DNA of 64,000 nucleotides from Vibrio metschnikovii CIP 69.14 (GTDB lineage Bacteria; Pseudomonadota; Gammaproteobacteria; Enterobacterales; Vibrionaceae): positions 1,116,001 through 1,180,000 of the forward strand of contig NZ_ACZO01000006.1 of NCBI RefSeq assembly GCF_000176155.1, given 5' to 3'. Within the stretch, counting starts at the first letter, position 1; each line of letters starts with the position of its first letter. Of this stretch, positions 54,861 to 63,965 are shown in pieces. A program made the position numbers and the translations under genes. A model generated the notes under the pieces. The model saw only the letters and a list, made by a program, of their open reading frames with translations. It had not been told where the DNA came from and made no database searches.

Positions 54861-55883
54861 ATGAATACAACTCAATACACTGAAAAATCGGAAGTAATTT
54901 TAACTGGCGATAGAGCTACTGGCCCATTGCACTTGGGGCATTATGTCGGCTCTTTAAAACAACGGGTCGCTTTACAAGATATTCACGAGCAAACTGTTCT
55001 TGTTGCTGATATGCAAGGTCTTACAGACAATGCTCACAATCCGAACAAAGTATCATCTAATATTCTGAATGTTGTCGCGGATTATCTTGCCGTTGGTATC
55101 GACCCCTGTAAAACGACAATTTGCCTTCAATCACAACTTCCTGCTCTTGCTGAATTGACTATGTACTACAGCAATCTTGTGACAATCAGTCGATTAGAGA
55201 GAAACCCAACGGTCAAAAGTGAAATACAAAGCAAAGGCTTTGAACGATCAATTCCTGCAGGCTTTTTAACCTACCCTATATCTCAAGCAGCTGATATTAC
55301 TGGCTTTAACGCAACATTGGTTCCAGTTGGGGATGACCAGTTGCCAATGCTTGAACAAACTAATGAGATAGTTAGAAAGATTAATTTATTAGCAGGACGA
55401 ATCGTTTTGAACGAGTGTAGGCCCTTGTTAAGCAATGCATCACGTTTACCTAGCACAGATGGTAAAAATAAGATGTCTAAAACAATGGGAAATACCATTA
55501 ATCTTGGCGCGACTGAAAAAGAGATCTCCGCAGCAGTGAAATCTATGTATACCGACCCTAACCACCTCAGAATCCAAGATCCTGGTACTATTAAAGGCAA
55601 TATTGTATTTACGTACCTCGATGCGTTTCACCCCGATCAAAACTATATCAACCAGCTAAAAGATCATTATCAACGTGGTGGGCTCGGAGATGGCACGACA
55701 AAAAAAGTATTAGAGGAATGTTTACAAGATATGCTCAGACCAATAAGGACAAGAAGAGCTGAATTTTTAAGTGATAAGGCTCAATTAATTGATATATTGG
55801 CGAAAGGTAGCCAAGTATCTAGAGAAAAGACGGAAAAAGTACTTTTTGTTGTAAAAGATATCTTTGGACTAAATATTTTCTGA
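54861..55883 (+). CDS. Second tryptophanyl-tRNA synthetase (TrpRS-II like)
   Basis: A 340-residue class I aminoacyl-tRNA synthetase. The HIGH-type motif is GPLHLGHYVGSL (residues 21-32) and the KMSKS-type motif is GKNKMSKTMGN. GDDQLPMLEQTNEIVRKIN and DAFHPDQNYINQLKDHYQRGGLGDG are TrpRS landmarks, and the GDRATG start differs from the SGxQPSG of the housekeeping enzyme (TrpRS-I). Such divergent TrpRS enzymes can be insensitive to indolmycin. It charges tRNA-Trp. The RBS AGGAG is strong. A leader-peptide attenuator precedes it. I presume a standard trpS elsewhere in the genome. Confidence 0.9.
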   Translation: MNTTQYTEKSEVILTGDRATGPLHLGHYVGSLKQRVALQDIHEQTVLVADMQGLTDNAHNPNKVSSNILNVVADYLAVGIDPCKTTICLQSQLPALAELTMYYSNLVTISRLERNPTVKSEIQSKGFERSIPAGFLTYPISQAADITGFNATLVPVGDDQLPMLEQTNEIVRKINLLAGRIVLNECRPLLSNASRLPSTDGKNKMSKTMGNTINLGATEKEISAAVKSMYTDPNHLRIQDPGTIKGNIVFTYLDAFHPDQNYINQLKDHYQRGGLGDGTTKKVLEECLQDMLRPIRTRRAEFLSDKAQLIDILAKGSQVSREKTEKVLFVVKDIFGLNIF

Positions 55884-56154
55884 ATAACTTAACGTTTCAG
55901 CTACGCATCCTGTGATATGACCAATCTATCGAGCAAACTTTTACGCCGCGTTAGGCTAACCTTTGGTGAGAGCCATCAATGGCTCTCATATCCCCATAAA
56001 CATAAAAACACGTTACCCTGGTGAACGAATGTCACTCTACTCACTGCCGCTGCAAGTTTGTCGCGGCAAAGTGCTAACTTCAAGTCATAGAGAGATAACG
56101 TTATACTCAGTTGACGAGATCCATTAATCCCATTAAGCAAGGATGTCTATTGCT

Positions 56155-56739
56155 ATGAAAGAGAGCCACTTTTTTGCTCACCTCGCACGGATGAAATTAA
56201 TTCAACGCTGGCCGCTGATGCGTTCTATCTCCAAAGAAAACGTTTCTGAACACAGCCTGCAAGTGGCGTTTGTTGCTCACGCGCTGGCTGTGATAAAAAA
56301 CAAAAAATTTGCCGGGCAACTCAACCCTGAGCGTATCGCGTTATTGGCCATGTATCACGACAGTAGTGAAGTGTTAACTGGCGATTTGCCTACACCCGTT
56401 AAATACTTTAACCCTGATATTGCTAAAGAGTATAAAAAAATCGAAGCCGCCGCTGAACAGCGCCTACTAGCCATGTTGCCGGAAGAGTTTCAAGACGATT
56501 TTAAACCTTTTCTACTCACTGAAGCGGCTCACAGTGAAGATGCCACCATCGTCAAACAAGCCGACAGTTTGTGCGCCTATCTGAAATGTTTGGAAGAGCT
56601 GAGTGCTGGCAACCACGAATATGCTCTGGCTAAAAAGCGCTTGGATGTTACGCTAAAAGAGCGTCAGACCCCAGAAATGGTCTACTTTCTGCAAACTTTT
56701 GCTCCAAGTTTTGAATTAACACTCGACGAAATAAGCTAA
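56155..56739 (+). CDS. yfbR: 5'-Deoxynucleotidase, YfbR type
   Basis: A 194-residue HD-domain phosphohydrolase. [18 protein letters not shown] (first His), [20 protein letters not shown] (HD) and the later [18 protein letters not shown] (Asp) give the metal site. It dephosphorylates deoxynucleoside monophosphates. I chose the ATG at 56155 because AAGGA precedes it at normal distance; an ATG at 56143 is also in frame. It is the right border of the accessory segment. Confidence 0.92.
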   Translation: MKESHFFAHLARMKLIQRWPLMRSISKENVSEHSLQVAFVAHALAVIKNKKFAGQLNPERIALLAMYHDSSEVLTGDLPTPVKYFNPDIAKEYKKIEAAAEQRLLAMLPEEFQDDFKPFLLTEAAHSEDATIVKQADSLCAYLKCLEELSAGNHEYALAKKRLDVTLKERQTPEMVYFLQTFAPSFELTLDEIS

Positions 56740-56763
56740 TCTACTCTGTAGCTAAACAAATTG

Positions 56764-56803
56764 TATAGCCAAATAACTTGGAGTTGCAGGTAGAGAGGGT
56801 ATA
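56764..56803. repeat. Short ERIC-derived element (40 bp)
   Basis: TATAGCC...GGGTATA around AACTTGGAGTTGCAGGTAG, the same shortened form as at 31349. Confidence 0.7.
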
Positions 56804-56836
56804 CCTTTTACAAACATCCTTTAGGAGTCGCTCAGT

Positions 56837-58162
56837 ATGCAGATCACCCTTCCACCAGAATGGCACGCGCGTAATGATGATGAACATAAGATTCGCCGTG
56901 ATGATCATCGCAGCCCTTTTCAGCGCGACCGAGCGCGGATCCTCCACTCGGCGGCTTTTCGGCGTTTACAAGCCAAAACTCAAGTTCATGGCACCTACTT
57001 AAATGATTTTCACCGCACGCGTTTAACCCATTCTTTAGAAGCCGCGCAAATTGGTACTGGTATTGTGGCTCAGCTGAAACTTAAACAACCGGAATTTCGT
57101 AGTCTGTTACCTTCTGACAGTTTGATTGATGCGTTATGCCTTGCTCACGATATTGGCCATCCGCCTTATGGGCATGGCGGTGAAGTGGCGCTCAATTATA
57201 TGATGCGTGAGCATGGTGGGTTTGAAGGCAATGCGCAGACGTTTCGGATTGTCACCAGTTTAGAGCCTTATACAGAGCATCATGGGATGAATCTGTCACG
57301 TCGTACTCTGCTGGGGCTATTAAAATATCCCGCACTATTAAGTCAGACTCGCGCTGAGAAAATTCCTGAAGCCGTGCCCCACCAGCGACAACTAAAAGCC
57401 AAAGCTTGGTCTCCGGCTAAGGGCATTTATGACGGTGATCAGATAGGGTTTGAATGGGTTCTCTCACCGCTGAGTGAACAAGATAGGCAACAACTGAGTG
57501 AAATGCGCGACCAAGCCTGCGCCCCTTATCAGCATAAGAAAACCCGTTTTAAATCGATAGATTGCTCGATTATGGAGCTGGCCGATGACATTGCTTACGG
57601 AGTGCATGATTTAGAAGATGCGATTGTGCTTGGTTTAGTCACCAAAGCGCAGTGGCAGCAAGCAGCGGAAATCCCACTGCTTAACAGTGGCGACGCTTGG
57701 TTTGCAGAGCATGCTCATACGCTCACTGACATGCTCTTTTCCGGCCAGCATCATATTCGTAAAGATGCGATAGGCGGCATGGTCAACGCGCTATTAACCA
57801 GTATCAGCATTCATCCGGTCGATCATCCATTTGCAAGCCCATTGCTGGCGTTTAATGCTTATCTACAGCCAGCGATGGCCGATGCGTTGGAAGTCTTAAA
57901 GTCATTTGTCAGCCAATATGTCATTCAAGTGCCACAAGTTCAGCGTTTTGAATATAAAGGCCAACAAATTATTATGGATTTGTTTGAAGCGCTGGCCGCC
58001 GACCCTGAACGTTTATTACCTCATGGAACACAAGAAAAATGGCAAAGCGCAGAGCAGCACCTCGGTGGTGGGATGCGGGTGATTTGTGACTATATTGCCG
58101 CCATGACCGACGGCTATGCACAAAGGATGCATCAAGAGCTGTTTTCCTCCCATAGCTTGTGA
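56837..58162 (+). CDS. Deoxyguanosinetriphosphate triphosphohydrolase-like protein (antiphage dNTPase type)
   Basis: A 441-residue HD-domain enzyme. HRTRLTHSLEAAQIGTGIV and LAHDIGHPPYGHGGE give the HD motif. DIAYGVHDLEDAI supplies the second Asp. R-x-LHSAAFRRLQAKTQVH at the N-terminus is the family start. It hydrolyses dNTPs to nucleosides and triphosphate. Homologues in this position in Vibrio are reported as phage-defence dGTPases, which starve phage of nucleotides. It is 97 bp after yfbR, another nucleotide phosphatase. Confidence 0.9.
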   Translation: MQITLPPEWHARNDDEHKIRRDDHRSPFQRDRARILHSAAFRRLQAKTQVHGTYLNDFHRTRLTHSLEAAQIGTGIVAQLKLKQPEFRSLLPSDSLIDALCLAHDIGHPPYGHGGEVALNYMMREHGGFEGNAQTFRIVTSLEPYTEHHGMNLSRRTLLGLLKYPALLSQTRAEKIPEAVPHQRQLKAKAWSPAKGIYDGDQIGFEWVLSPLSEQDRQQLSEMRDQACAPYQHKKTRFKSIDCSIMELADDIAYGVHDLEDAIVLGLVTKAQWQQAAEIPLLNSGDAWFAEHAHTLTDMLFSGQHHIRKDAIGGMVNALLTSISIHPVDHPFASPLLAFNAYLQPAMADALEVLKSFVSQYVIQVPQVQRFEYKGQQIIMDLFEALAADPERLLPHGTQEKWQSAEQHLGGGMRVICDYIAAMTDGYAQRMHQELFSSHSL

Positions 58163-58173
58163 GTTCGGCGTTT

Positions 58174-58785
58174 TTATTGATCTTGAAGATAGTGCTTAGC
58201 AAAAATCTCTGGCGGCATGTGCTGAATCTGGGTATCGATCATCTGTGAAAACACCGTCAGTAGTGGTGAATAATCCTGCTCTGGTTGCGCCAACTGCAAT
58301 AGGTGGTAACCCGCTTCAACGGTCGATAAGCTATTTTCACTGGGCGCTTTACGGATCCGGTAATTACCTTCGAGATCCGTGGGCAAATGCAAACAAGGTA
58401 GCGGATGTAAATTGGTCGATAGCTGCCACATTTTATACGCTTTCTTCCAAGTACCATCGAGTAAAATGACCCGCAGTTTGTGAGGCCGACCAGACCATGG
58501 CTTACTCGAAGCGCAGATAGATTGCTGGCTAGGATACAGCACCATATGCTGCACCTCTTCCTCAGCCAATAGACGATTAAGCTCGGGGTGTGTCGTGAAA
58601 TCCTCGCCGATCAATAAACGGCTGTTAGGGAGCGATAACGCTAAAATGCGCGCCGTCCCAAGTGGGCGATTCTGCTCAGTTGGGTGCTGGAGTATGATAA
58701 GCTCAATGGCTGACTCTAACCGCACGATAGCTGAACAAAAACAAACTTTATGAGCTTTACCACATTGAGAACAATATCGAGACAT
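58174..58785 (-). CDS. tapT: tRNA-uridine aminocarboxypropyltransferase (DTW domain)
   Basis: A 203-residue DTW-family protein. The N-terminal Cys cluster CSQCGKAHKVCFC is probably a zinc site; QHPTEQNRPLGTARIL and ILLDGTWKKAYKM hold the DTW motif. It transfers the aminocarboxypropyl group of SAM to tRNA uridine (acp3U47 in E. coli TapT). Confidence 0.88.
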   Translation of the reverse strand: MSRYCSQCGKAHKVCFCSAIVRLESAIELIILQHPTEQNRPLGTARILALSLPNSRLLIGEDFTTHPELNRLLAEEEVQHMVLYPSQQSICASSKPWSGRPHKLRVILLDGTWKKAYKMWQLSTNLHPLPCLHLPTDLEGNYRIRKAPSENSLSTVEAGYHLLQLAQPEQDYSPLLTVFSQMIDTQIQHMPPEIFAKHYLQDQ

Positions 58786-59358
58786 AGCGTGAATATCTAC
58801 CTAGGGTTAATTTTGCTGAGCTTAGCCTGTTTAGGCTTACAGTTTTCCCCACTCGCTGAGTTCAGCGCTTGGCAACTGACCGAGATTGAGCGCGGCCAGT
58901 GGTGGCGGATCCTAACAGGAAATTTCACCCATACCAACTTTGCCCATTTAGGGATGAACCTCGCCGGTCTCTGGGTTATCGTCTTTTTATTTATGCCTAG
59001 CATTAAGTCATTATTCTTCGTCTTAAGTATGCTGAGTTTATCGGTCGGGATAAGTATTTTTTTTAGCGACATGACACTGTATGTTGGCCTGTCTGGCGTA
59101 CTGCACGGTTTATTTGCTTACTTTGCTCTACTAGAGTGGTTACATGGCCGCCGCAGTAGCTTATGGCTAGTGCTTGGCGTCATCGCTAAAGTCGCTTGGG
59201 AGCAGTGGTTCGGGGCATCCATGATGACCGCTGAATTAATTGAAGCCCGAGTCGCCACCGAAGCCCATTTAGCAGGCACCCTAGGTGGACTGACGTTAGG
59301 TTTGATTCAGTTTCTGCTGATAAAAAAACGCCGCGACTTAAGTCACGGCGCGGATTAG
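58750..59358 (+). CDS. rrtA: Rhombosortase
   Basis: A 202-residue membrane serine protease of the rhomboid family. Six helices are visible, with the catalytic Ser in YVGLSGVLHGLF (residues about 115-126) and the His in ATEAHLAGTLGG. GNFTHTNFAHLGMNLAGLW is the L1/helix-2 signature. It processes proteins ending in the GlyGly-CTERM signal. The ATG start overlaps the divergent tapT start by 36 bp and lacks an RBS; a GTG at 58789 would avoid this. Confidence 0.9.
   Translation: MSFTTLRTISRHSVNIYLGLILLSLACLGLQFSPLAEFSAWQLTEIERGQWWRILTGNFTHTNFAHLGMNLAGLWVIVFLFMPSIKSLFFVLSMLSLSVGISIFFSDMTLYVGLSGVLHGLFAYFALLEWLHGRRSSLWLVLGVIAKVAWEQWFGASMMTAELIEARVATEAHLAGTLGGLTLGLIQFLLIKKRRDLSHGAD
59329..59350 (-). 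terminator. Terminator of sohB, embedded in the end of rrtA
   Basis: CGCCG-T-GACTTAAGTC-G-CGGCG read on the minus strand, then seven T. It is the intrinsic terminator of the convergent sohB gene, formed from the last codons of rrtA. Confidence 0.75.
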
Positions 59359-59378
59359 AAAACCAAGTTCTCTTTATA

Positions 59379-60449
59379 TTACATCAAAGGACGCTGCCCA
59401 CGGCTGAGCAATTTCAGCAGTACCGCATCCGCTGCTTGACTGGCCGTTCCGGCGAGCTTATCGGCGAGTTTTTTCTTACGCACATAACGCACCGCAAGAA
59501 CGGTCTTTTCTTTGCATGCGTTGACGATCAAATCATCTGACGTGGCAATCTCATCCACTAAGCCTAATGCTTTGGCTTGACTGCCAAACCAATGCTCACC
59601 AGTGGCAACTTTGTCTAGATCAAGTGCTGGGCGGTGGTCACGGATAAAGTCTTTAAACAAACCATGGGTTTCTTCCAGCTCTTGCTTAAATTTCTCACGG
59701 GCTTTATCGGTGTTTTCACCAAACATCGTCAAAGTTCGTTTGTATTCGCCAGCAGTAAGCTGTTCAAATTCAATATCATTGCGTTTAAGTAATTTATGAA
59801 AATTAGGGATTTGAGCAATAACCCCAATTGACCCGACAATTGCGAACGGCGCGGCAACAATTTTATCGGCGATACAAGCCATCATATAACCGCCACTGGC
59901 AGCCACTTTATCGACGGCAATCGTCAAAGGAAGCTGAGCGGCTTTGAGGCGATCAAGCTGTGATGAGGCCAGTCCGTAACCATGAACCATGCCACCACCG
60001 GTTTCTAACCGAACCAGCACTTCATCGCCTGGTTGAGCCACGGCCAAAATTGCGGTCACTTCTTCACGTAATGAACTGACTTCTTTGGCGTCAATACTGC
60101 CATGAAAATCGAGCACGAATAGATGCGGCTCGCGTTTAGAGTCTAGCTCACCCTCTTTCTCTGCCTGTTTGAGTGCTTTTTGCTTGGCTTTTTTCTGCTC
60201 TTTTTCCGTTTTCTTCTCTGCTTTATCGCGTGCTTTCAAAAACGCTTCATCATGCAGATAAGATTCTAAACGCTCTACGGTTGCTTTATGTTGCTCGGTT
60301 AAGTCGGTGATTTCTAGCTCGCCTTTATTGGCGCCTGATTTACCACCACCCGATTTTATCATCACCAAGATCACGACTAACGCCACCAACACAGTGACAA
60401 TCTTGGCTAGAAACAGCCCGTAATCTAATAAAAATTCCAAAGTGCTCAT
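59379..60449 (-). CDS. sohB: Membrane-associated signal peptide peptidase-like protease SohB
   Basis: A 356-residue S49 protease. One N-terminal helix (YGLFLAKIVTVLVALVVILV) is followed by a Lys/Glu-rich linker, then the core GSIDAKEVSSLREE, AVDKVAASGGYMMACIADKIVAAP (catalytic Ser and nearby Lys) and GSIGVIAQIPN. It degrades membrane peptides in the periplasm. The start ATG at 60449 fits other SohB proteins. Confidence 0.92.
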   Translation of the reverse strand: MSTLEFLLDYGLFLAKIVTVLVALVVILVMIKSGGGKSGANKGELEITDLTEQHKATVERLESYLHDEAFLKARDKAEKKTEKEQKKAKQKALKQAEKEGELDSKREPHLFVLDFHGSIDAKEVSSLREEVTAILAVAQPGDEVLVRLETGGGMVHGYGLASSQLDRLKAAQLPLTIAVDKVAASGGYMMACIADKIVAAPFAIVGSIGVIAQIPNFHKLLKRNDIEFEQLTAGEYKRTLTMFGENTDKAREKFKQELEETHGLFKDFIRDHRPALDLDKVATGEHWFGSQAKALGLVDEIATSDDLIVNACKEKTVLAVRYVRKKKLADKLAGTASQAADAVLLKLLSRGQRPLM

Positions 60450-60575
60450 CCTCTTTAATACGAATTGGTGTATTGTAACCACCTTGTCACAAAGACTTAA
60501 AGTAAAACCTCATCTCGGACGGTTGAACTGCCAAAGTTGGATTAGATTCGAGATTATAACCAAAAGGAATCTGAC

Positions 60576-61316
60576 GTGAATTACTCTGTTGCTGTTGATG
60601 CTTTACAAAATAAGGTTATTTTAGTCACTGGTGCCAGTGATGGTATTGGCAAACAAGCTGCTATTACATACGCCGCCCATGGCGCAACGGTCATTTTACT
60701 CGGTCGCAGCGAAGATAAACTGCAACAAACCTACGCTGAAATTGTCAGTGCTGGATACCCTGAAGCCCGAGTGATCGCCTTAGATATGCAAAAGGCCAGC
60801 AGATACGATTACCAAACCTTGATCCACAATATAGAGCAGCAATGTGGTCAACTGGATGGGTTATTGCATAGCGCTGGGTTATTAGGCGAAATCAGCCCCT
60901 TTGAAGCGATTACCGAACACACTTATGATCAGGTGATGCAAGTCAATGTCAAAGCTCAATTATTGCTTACTCAAGCCGCTTTACCTTTGATTAAGCGCTC
61001 GCCACAAGGTCGAATCGTATTTACCAGCTCGACGGTGGGTCACAGTGGCCGTTCAGGTTGGGCCAGCTATTCTATTTCAAAATTTGCTACTGAAGGGATG
61101 ATGCAGATCCTCGCCGATGAGCTACGTGATACCCCATTACGAGTCAACGCGATTAATCCTGGTGGGACACGTACCGCCATGCGCGCCAAGGCGTATCCAC
61201 AAGAAGATGCTAACCGCTTGAAAACGCCGCAAGAGATCATGCCGCTTTATCTCTATTTAATGGCCAGAGAGAGCCAACACGTGCATGGCCAATGTCTTGA
61301 CGCACAACCGAAATAA
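60576..61316 (+). CDS. yciK: YciK-family short-chain dehydrogenase
   Basis: A 246-residue SDR oxidoreductase. The Rossmann motif VTGASDGIGKQAA, the LHSAGLLG (NAG-like) motif, the catalytic Ser/Tyr/Lys in FTSSTVGHSGRSGWASYSISK and AINPGGTRTAM are all seen. It matches YciK in length and in its position next to sohB. The substrate is unknown. Confidence 0.9.
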   Translation: MNYSVAVDALQNKVILVTGASDGIGKQAAITYAAHGATVILLGRSEDKLQQTYAEIVSAGYPEARVIALDMQKASRYDYQTLIHNIEQQCGQLDGLLHSAGLLGEISPFEAITEHTYDQVMQVNVKAQLLLTQAALPLIKRSPQGRIVFTSSTVGHSGRSGWASYSISKFATEGMMQILADELRDTPLRVNAINPGGTRTAMRAKAYPQEDANRLKTPQEIMPLYLYLMARESQHVHGQCLDAQPK

Positions 61317-61348
61317 TCCACTTCAAACACATTCACTCGGAAAATAGA

Positions 61349-61385
61349 AACCCCGTCGCTAATTCGATATCAACGACGGGGTTTT
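61349..61385. terminator. Bidirectional terminator between yciK and cheV
   Basis: AACCCCGTCG-loop of 15-CGACGGGGTT followed by TT on the plus strand and a T-rich start on the minus strand; it serves both convergent genes. Confidence 0.85.
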
Positions 61386-61406
61386 GAGTCATTCGTTATG
61401 CGCTGA

Positions 61407-62348
61407 TCATAAGGTATCACGTAATCGGTCTTGTACCGCTTGCACCAGTAAATCAGGCTGGAATTTGGAGATGAATTTATCACAACCGACCTTTTGTACC
61501 ATCGCCTCATTAAAGCTACCACTGAGTGAGGTATTCAGCGTAATGTACAAACTCGCCATGCGCGGGTCGTTACGCACTTCATAAGTCAGCTTATAACCAT
61601 CCATTTCTGGCATTTCGGCATCGGTGATCATCATCAACAGCTCTTGATTGATATCTTTACCTTCATCACACCATGATTTTAGTAGCTTCAAGGCTTCTAA
61701 ACCATCCCAACACTCGATAATATTTAAGCCAAGTTGAGATAAAGTATCTTTAATTTGCTTGCGGGCGGTGGAAGAGTCGTCAACAATCAAAATGTTACGC
61801 CCAACCATTTCACCTAATATGTCATGATCTAACACATGTTCAGAAATCGAGACATCATAGTCGATGATTTCAGCGAGTACTTTTTCTACGTCAATCACTT
61901 CAACAATATGGTTTTGATTTTGCTCTTTAATGTGCGTAATCGCGGTCAGGTAGTTTGAACGCCCAACCGACTTTGGTGGTGGCTGAATCTCGGTCCATGC
62001 GGTATTAATGATATTGCGTACCTGACCAACCAAAAAACCCTGCACGGTACGGTTGTATTCGGTAATGATTAAGTTGTGCTCTTGATTATCCAGCTTGGTT
62101 TCAGGAAAACCAATCGCTCGACGAAGATCAATGATCGGAACCGCAACACCTCGTAGAGAAGCAACCCCCATAATGTTCGGATGAGAACCGGGCATTTTAG
62201 TCGTTGGCGGTACCTTGATTACTTCACGTACCTTAAATACGTTGATCGCAAAAATCTGTCGACTATTTAAACTAAACAGCAACAGTTCTAGGCGGTTCTC
62301 TCCCACCAAATTGGTACGCTGATCGACCGTATTTAAGATACTCGACAT
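61407..62348 (-). CDS. cheV: Chemotaxis coupling protein CheV
   Basis: A 313-residue CheW-response regulator fusion. The CheW part (residues about 15-150) has IFAINVFKVREVI and SLRGVAVPIIDL. The receiver (about 190-313) has VDDSSTARKQIKDTL, the phosphorylated Asp in MITDAEMPEMDG and the active-site Thr/Lys. It couples receptors to CheA. Confidence 0.95.
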   Translation of the reverse strand: MSSILNTVDQRTNLVGENRLELLLFSLNSRQIFAINVFKVREVIKVPPTTKMPGSHPNIMGVASLRGVAVPIIDLRRAIGFPETKLDNQEHNLIITEYNRTVQGFLVGQVRNIINTAWTEIQPPPKSVGRSNYLTAITHIKEQNQNHIVEVIDVEKVLAEIIDYDVSISEHVLDHDILGEMVGRNILIVDDSSTARKQIKDTLSQLGLNIIECWDGLEALKLLKSWCDEGKDINQELLMMITDAEMPEMDGYKLTYEVRNDPRMASLYITLNTSLSGSFNEAMVQKVGCDKFISKFQPDLLVQAVQDRLRDTL

Positions 62349-62474
62349 AGAAAATCCCGCTAATAGAAAAGCACCATCGTTTACAGTATATACCTAAATT
62401 TCTGTGAGGCACTTGGGTAGATCATTAATTTAGGCGAACAATGTAAACTGTCGTGCAAAAAAAACGAAGAAAAA

Positions 62475-63686
62475 TTATCCTTCAACCACTTTCATTAATA
62501 ATAAACCATCGTAGAGCGCTTGCTTGATTAAAGCCGCTCCTGGCATTGTGGCTTGTTTATAAAAACGGGATTCAACCAACTGCAGATGTTGGTGATAGGC
62601 AGGAAGGCTTTGCTCTTCAATACAGCGCTGAATCGCAGGATACAACACCGTTTTTGCTTGATTCATCACCCCACCAATTAACACTTTGTCAGGGTTAAAC
62701 AAATTGATCACTATCGCAATCGCAGCGCCTAAATAACGTCCGAGTTGCTCAATCACGTCTACGGCGAGCGGATCACCATTGGCAGCCGCCAAGCAAACGT
62801 CCTCAATCGAAATCGTCTCTTGTTCGGCTAATGACGACGGTTCTCCTTGAGCAATTCGTAACGACACCTGATCGCGAATCGCTTGCGAGCTCGCCACCGT
62901 TTCAAGACAGCCAATATTGCCGCAATGACAACGTTTACCTTGAGGATCAATTTGAATGTGCCCAAGCTCACCAATATTGCCATAACGACCTTGTAATACT
63001 CGCCCATCAACGATAATCCCGGCCCCTAATCCGTGGTGAATAGAAATCAATATCGAATTATCGACATCTTGAGAGTGACCGAATAATTTTTCTGCCAAGG
63101 CCCAAGCTCGAGTATCATTCGCAACAAATACCGGCAACCCAGTAGCTTTATAAATCTCAGGACCTAACGCCAAATTTTTCACATTATAATGGGGCATTTG
63201 TAATACCATGCCCTGCTGTGAATTGACTAAACCCGGCAGAGTAATCGCAATGCTTGTCACCCGATCTAATTGGGCGGCGTAGGTTTGAAAAAACTCTTCT
63301 ATTTCAAATAATAATCGCGCCAAAACATCATCTTGATCGATTTCATGAATATCAATTTTGGTGTCAATCAATACCTCACCACCCAACTCATGCAACGCAA
63401 TCGTCAGATAGCCTCGTCCCAAGCGCATGGAAAGAAATTGCCAGCCTTGATTATTGGTTTGCAGACCAACGGCAGGTCTGCCACGACTGATCGCTTCTTG
63501 AACCGTCGTTTCATGGATCAAGTGGGCATCAATTAATTCGCGAGTAATTTTAGTAATACTTGCCGGAGCTAATTCACTCTCTTTAGAAAGGTCAATGCGC
63601 GATATAGGGCCTTTTTGATCTATCAATTTATATACACGACCAGCATTGACCTGTTTAATATGATCAATATGGCCTGGTTGAGCCAT
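62475..63686 (-). CDS. mlc: ROK family repressor Mlc
   Basis: A 403-residue ROK regulator. The N-terminal DNA-binding part GHIDHIKQVNAGRVYKLID, SRIDLSKESELAPASITKI matches E. coli Mlc. The kinase-like part has GLVNSQQGMVLQ, GHIQIDPQGKRCHCGNIGCLETV (zinc-binding CxCGxxGCxE) and GVMNQAKTVLYP. It represses PTS genes and is sequestered by dephosphorylated EIICB-Glc. The ATG at 63686 fits the family. Confidence 0.93.
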   Translation of the reverse strand: MAQPGHIDHIKQVNAGRVYKLIDQKGPISRIDLSKESELAPASITKITRELIDAHLIHETTVQEAISRGRPAVGLQTNNQGWQFLSMRLGRGYLTIALHELGGEVLIDTKIDIHEIDQDDVLARLLFEIEEFFQTYAAQLDRVTSIAITLPGLVNSQQGMVLQMPHYNVKNLALGPEIYKATGLPVFVANDTRAWALAEKLFGHSQDVDNSILISIHHGLGAGIIVDGRVLQGRYGNIGELGHIQIDPQGKRCHCGNIGCLETVASSQAIRDQVSLRIAQGEPSSLAEQETISIEDVCLAAANGDPLAVDVIEQLGRYLGAAIAIVINLFNPDKVLIGGVMNQAKTVLYPAIQRCIEEQSLPAYHQHLQLVESRFYKQATMPGAALIKQALYDGLLLMKVVEG

Positions 63687-63965
63687 ATACATGGTGCACT
63701 CCAGATTTCAATAACCTGCCAATTTTTTTACTTTGCGAACTAATTGTGAAGCAACTTGATGTATAGCCGTGACAGCCATCACGCATATAAATTTGAGTTT
63801 GTGTTTTTAACCCCAAAACCACAGATTTCACCACCAAAAGACCCAAGATGGGTGTTGGATCGAGAAATCGTCATTTTTTTTCTAAACCCTCTATTTTTAG
63901 AGACTTAGGTCTATACTGAGATCCAATAGGTTGCGCTTATTGGCCGGACTTTCAAGGAGAAAAAT

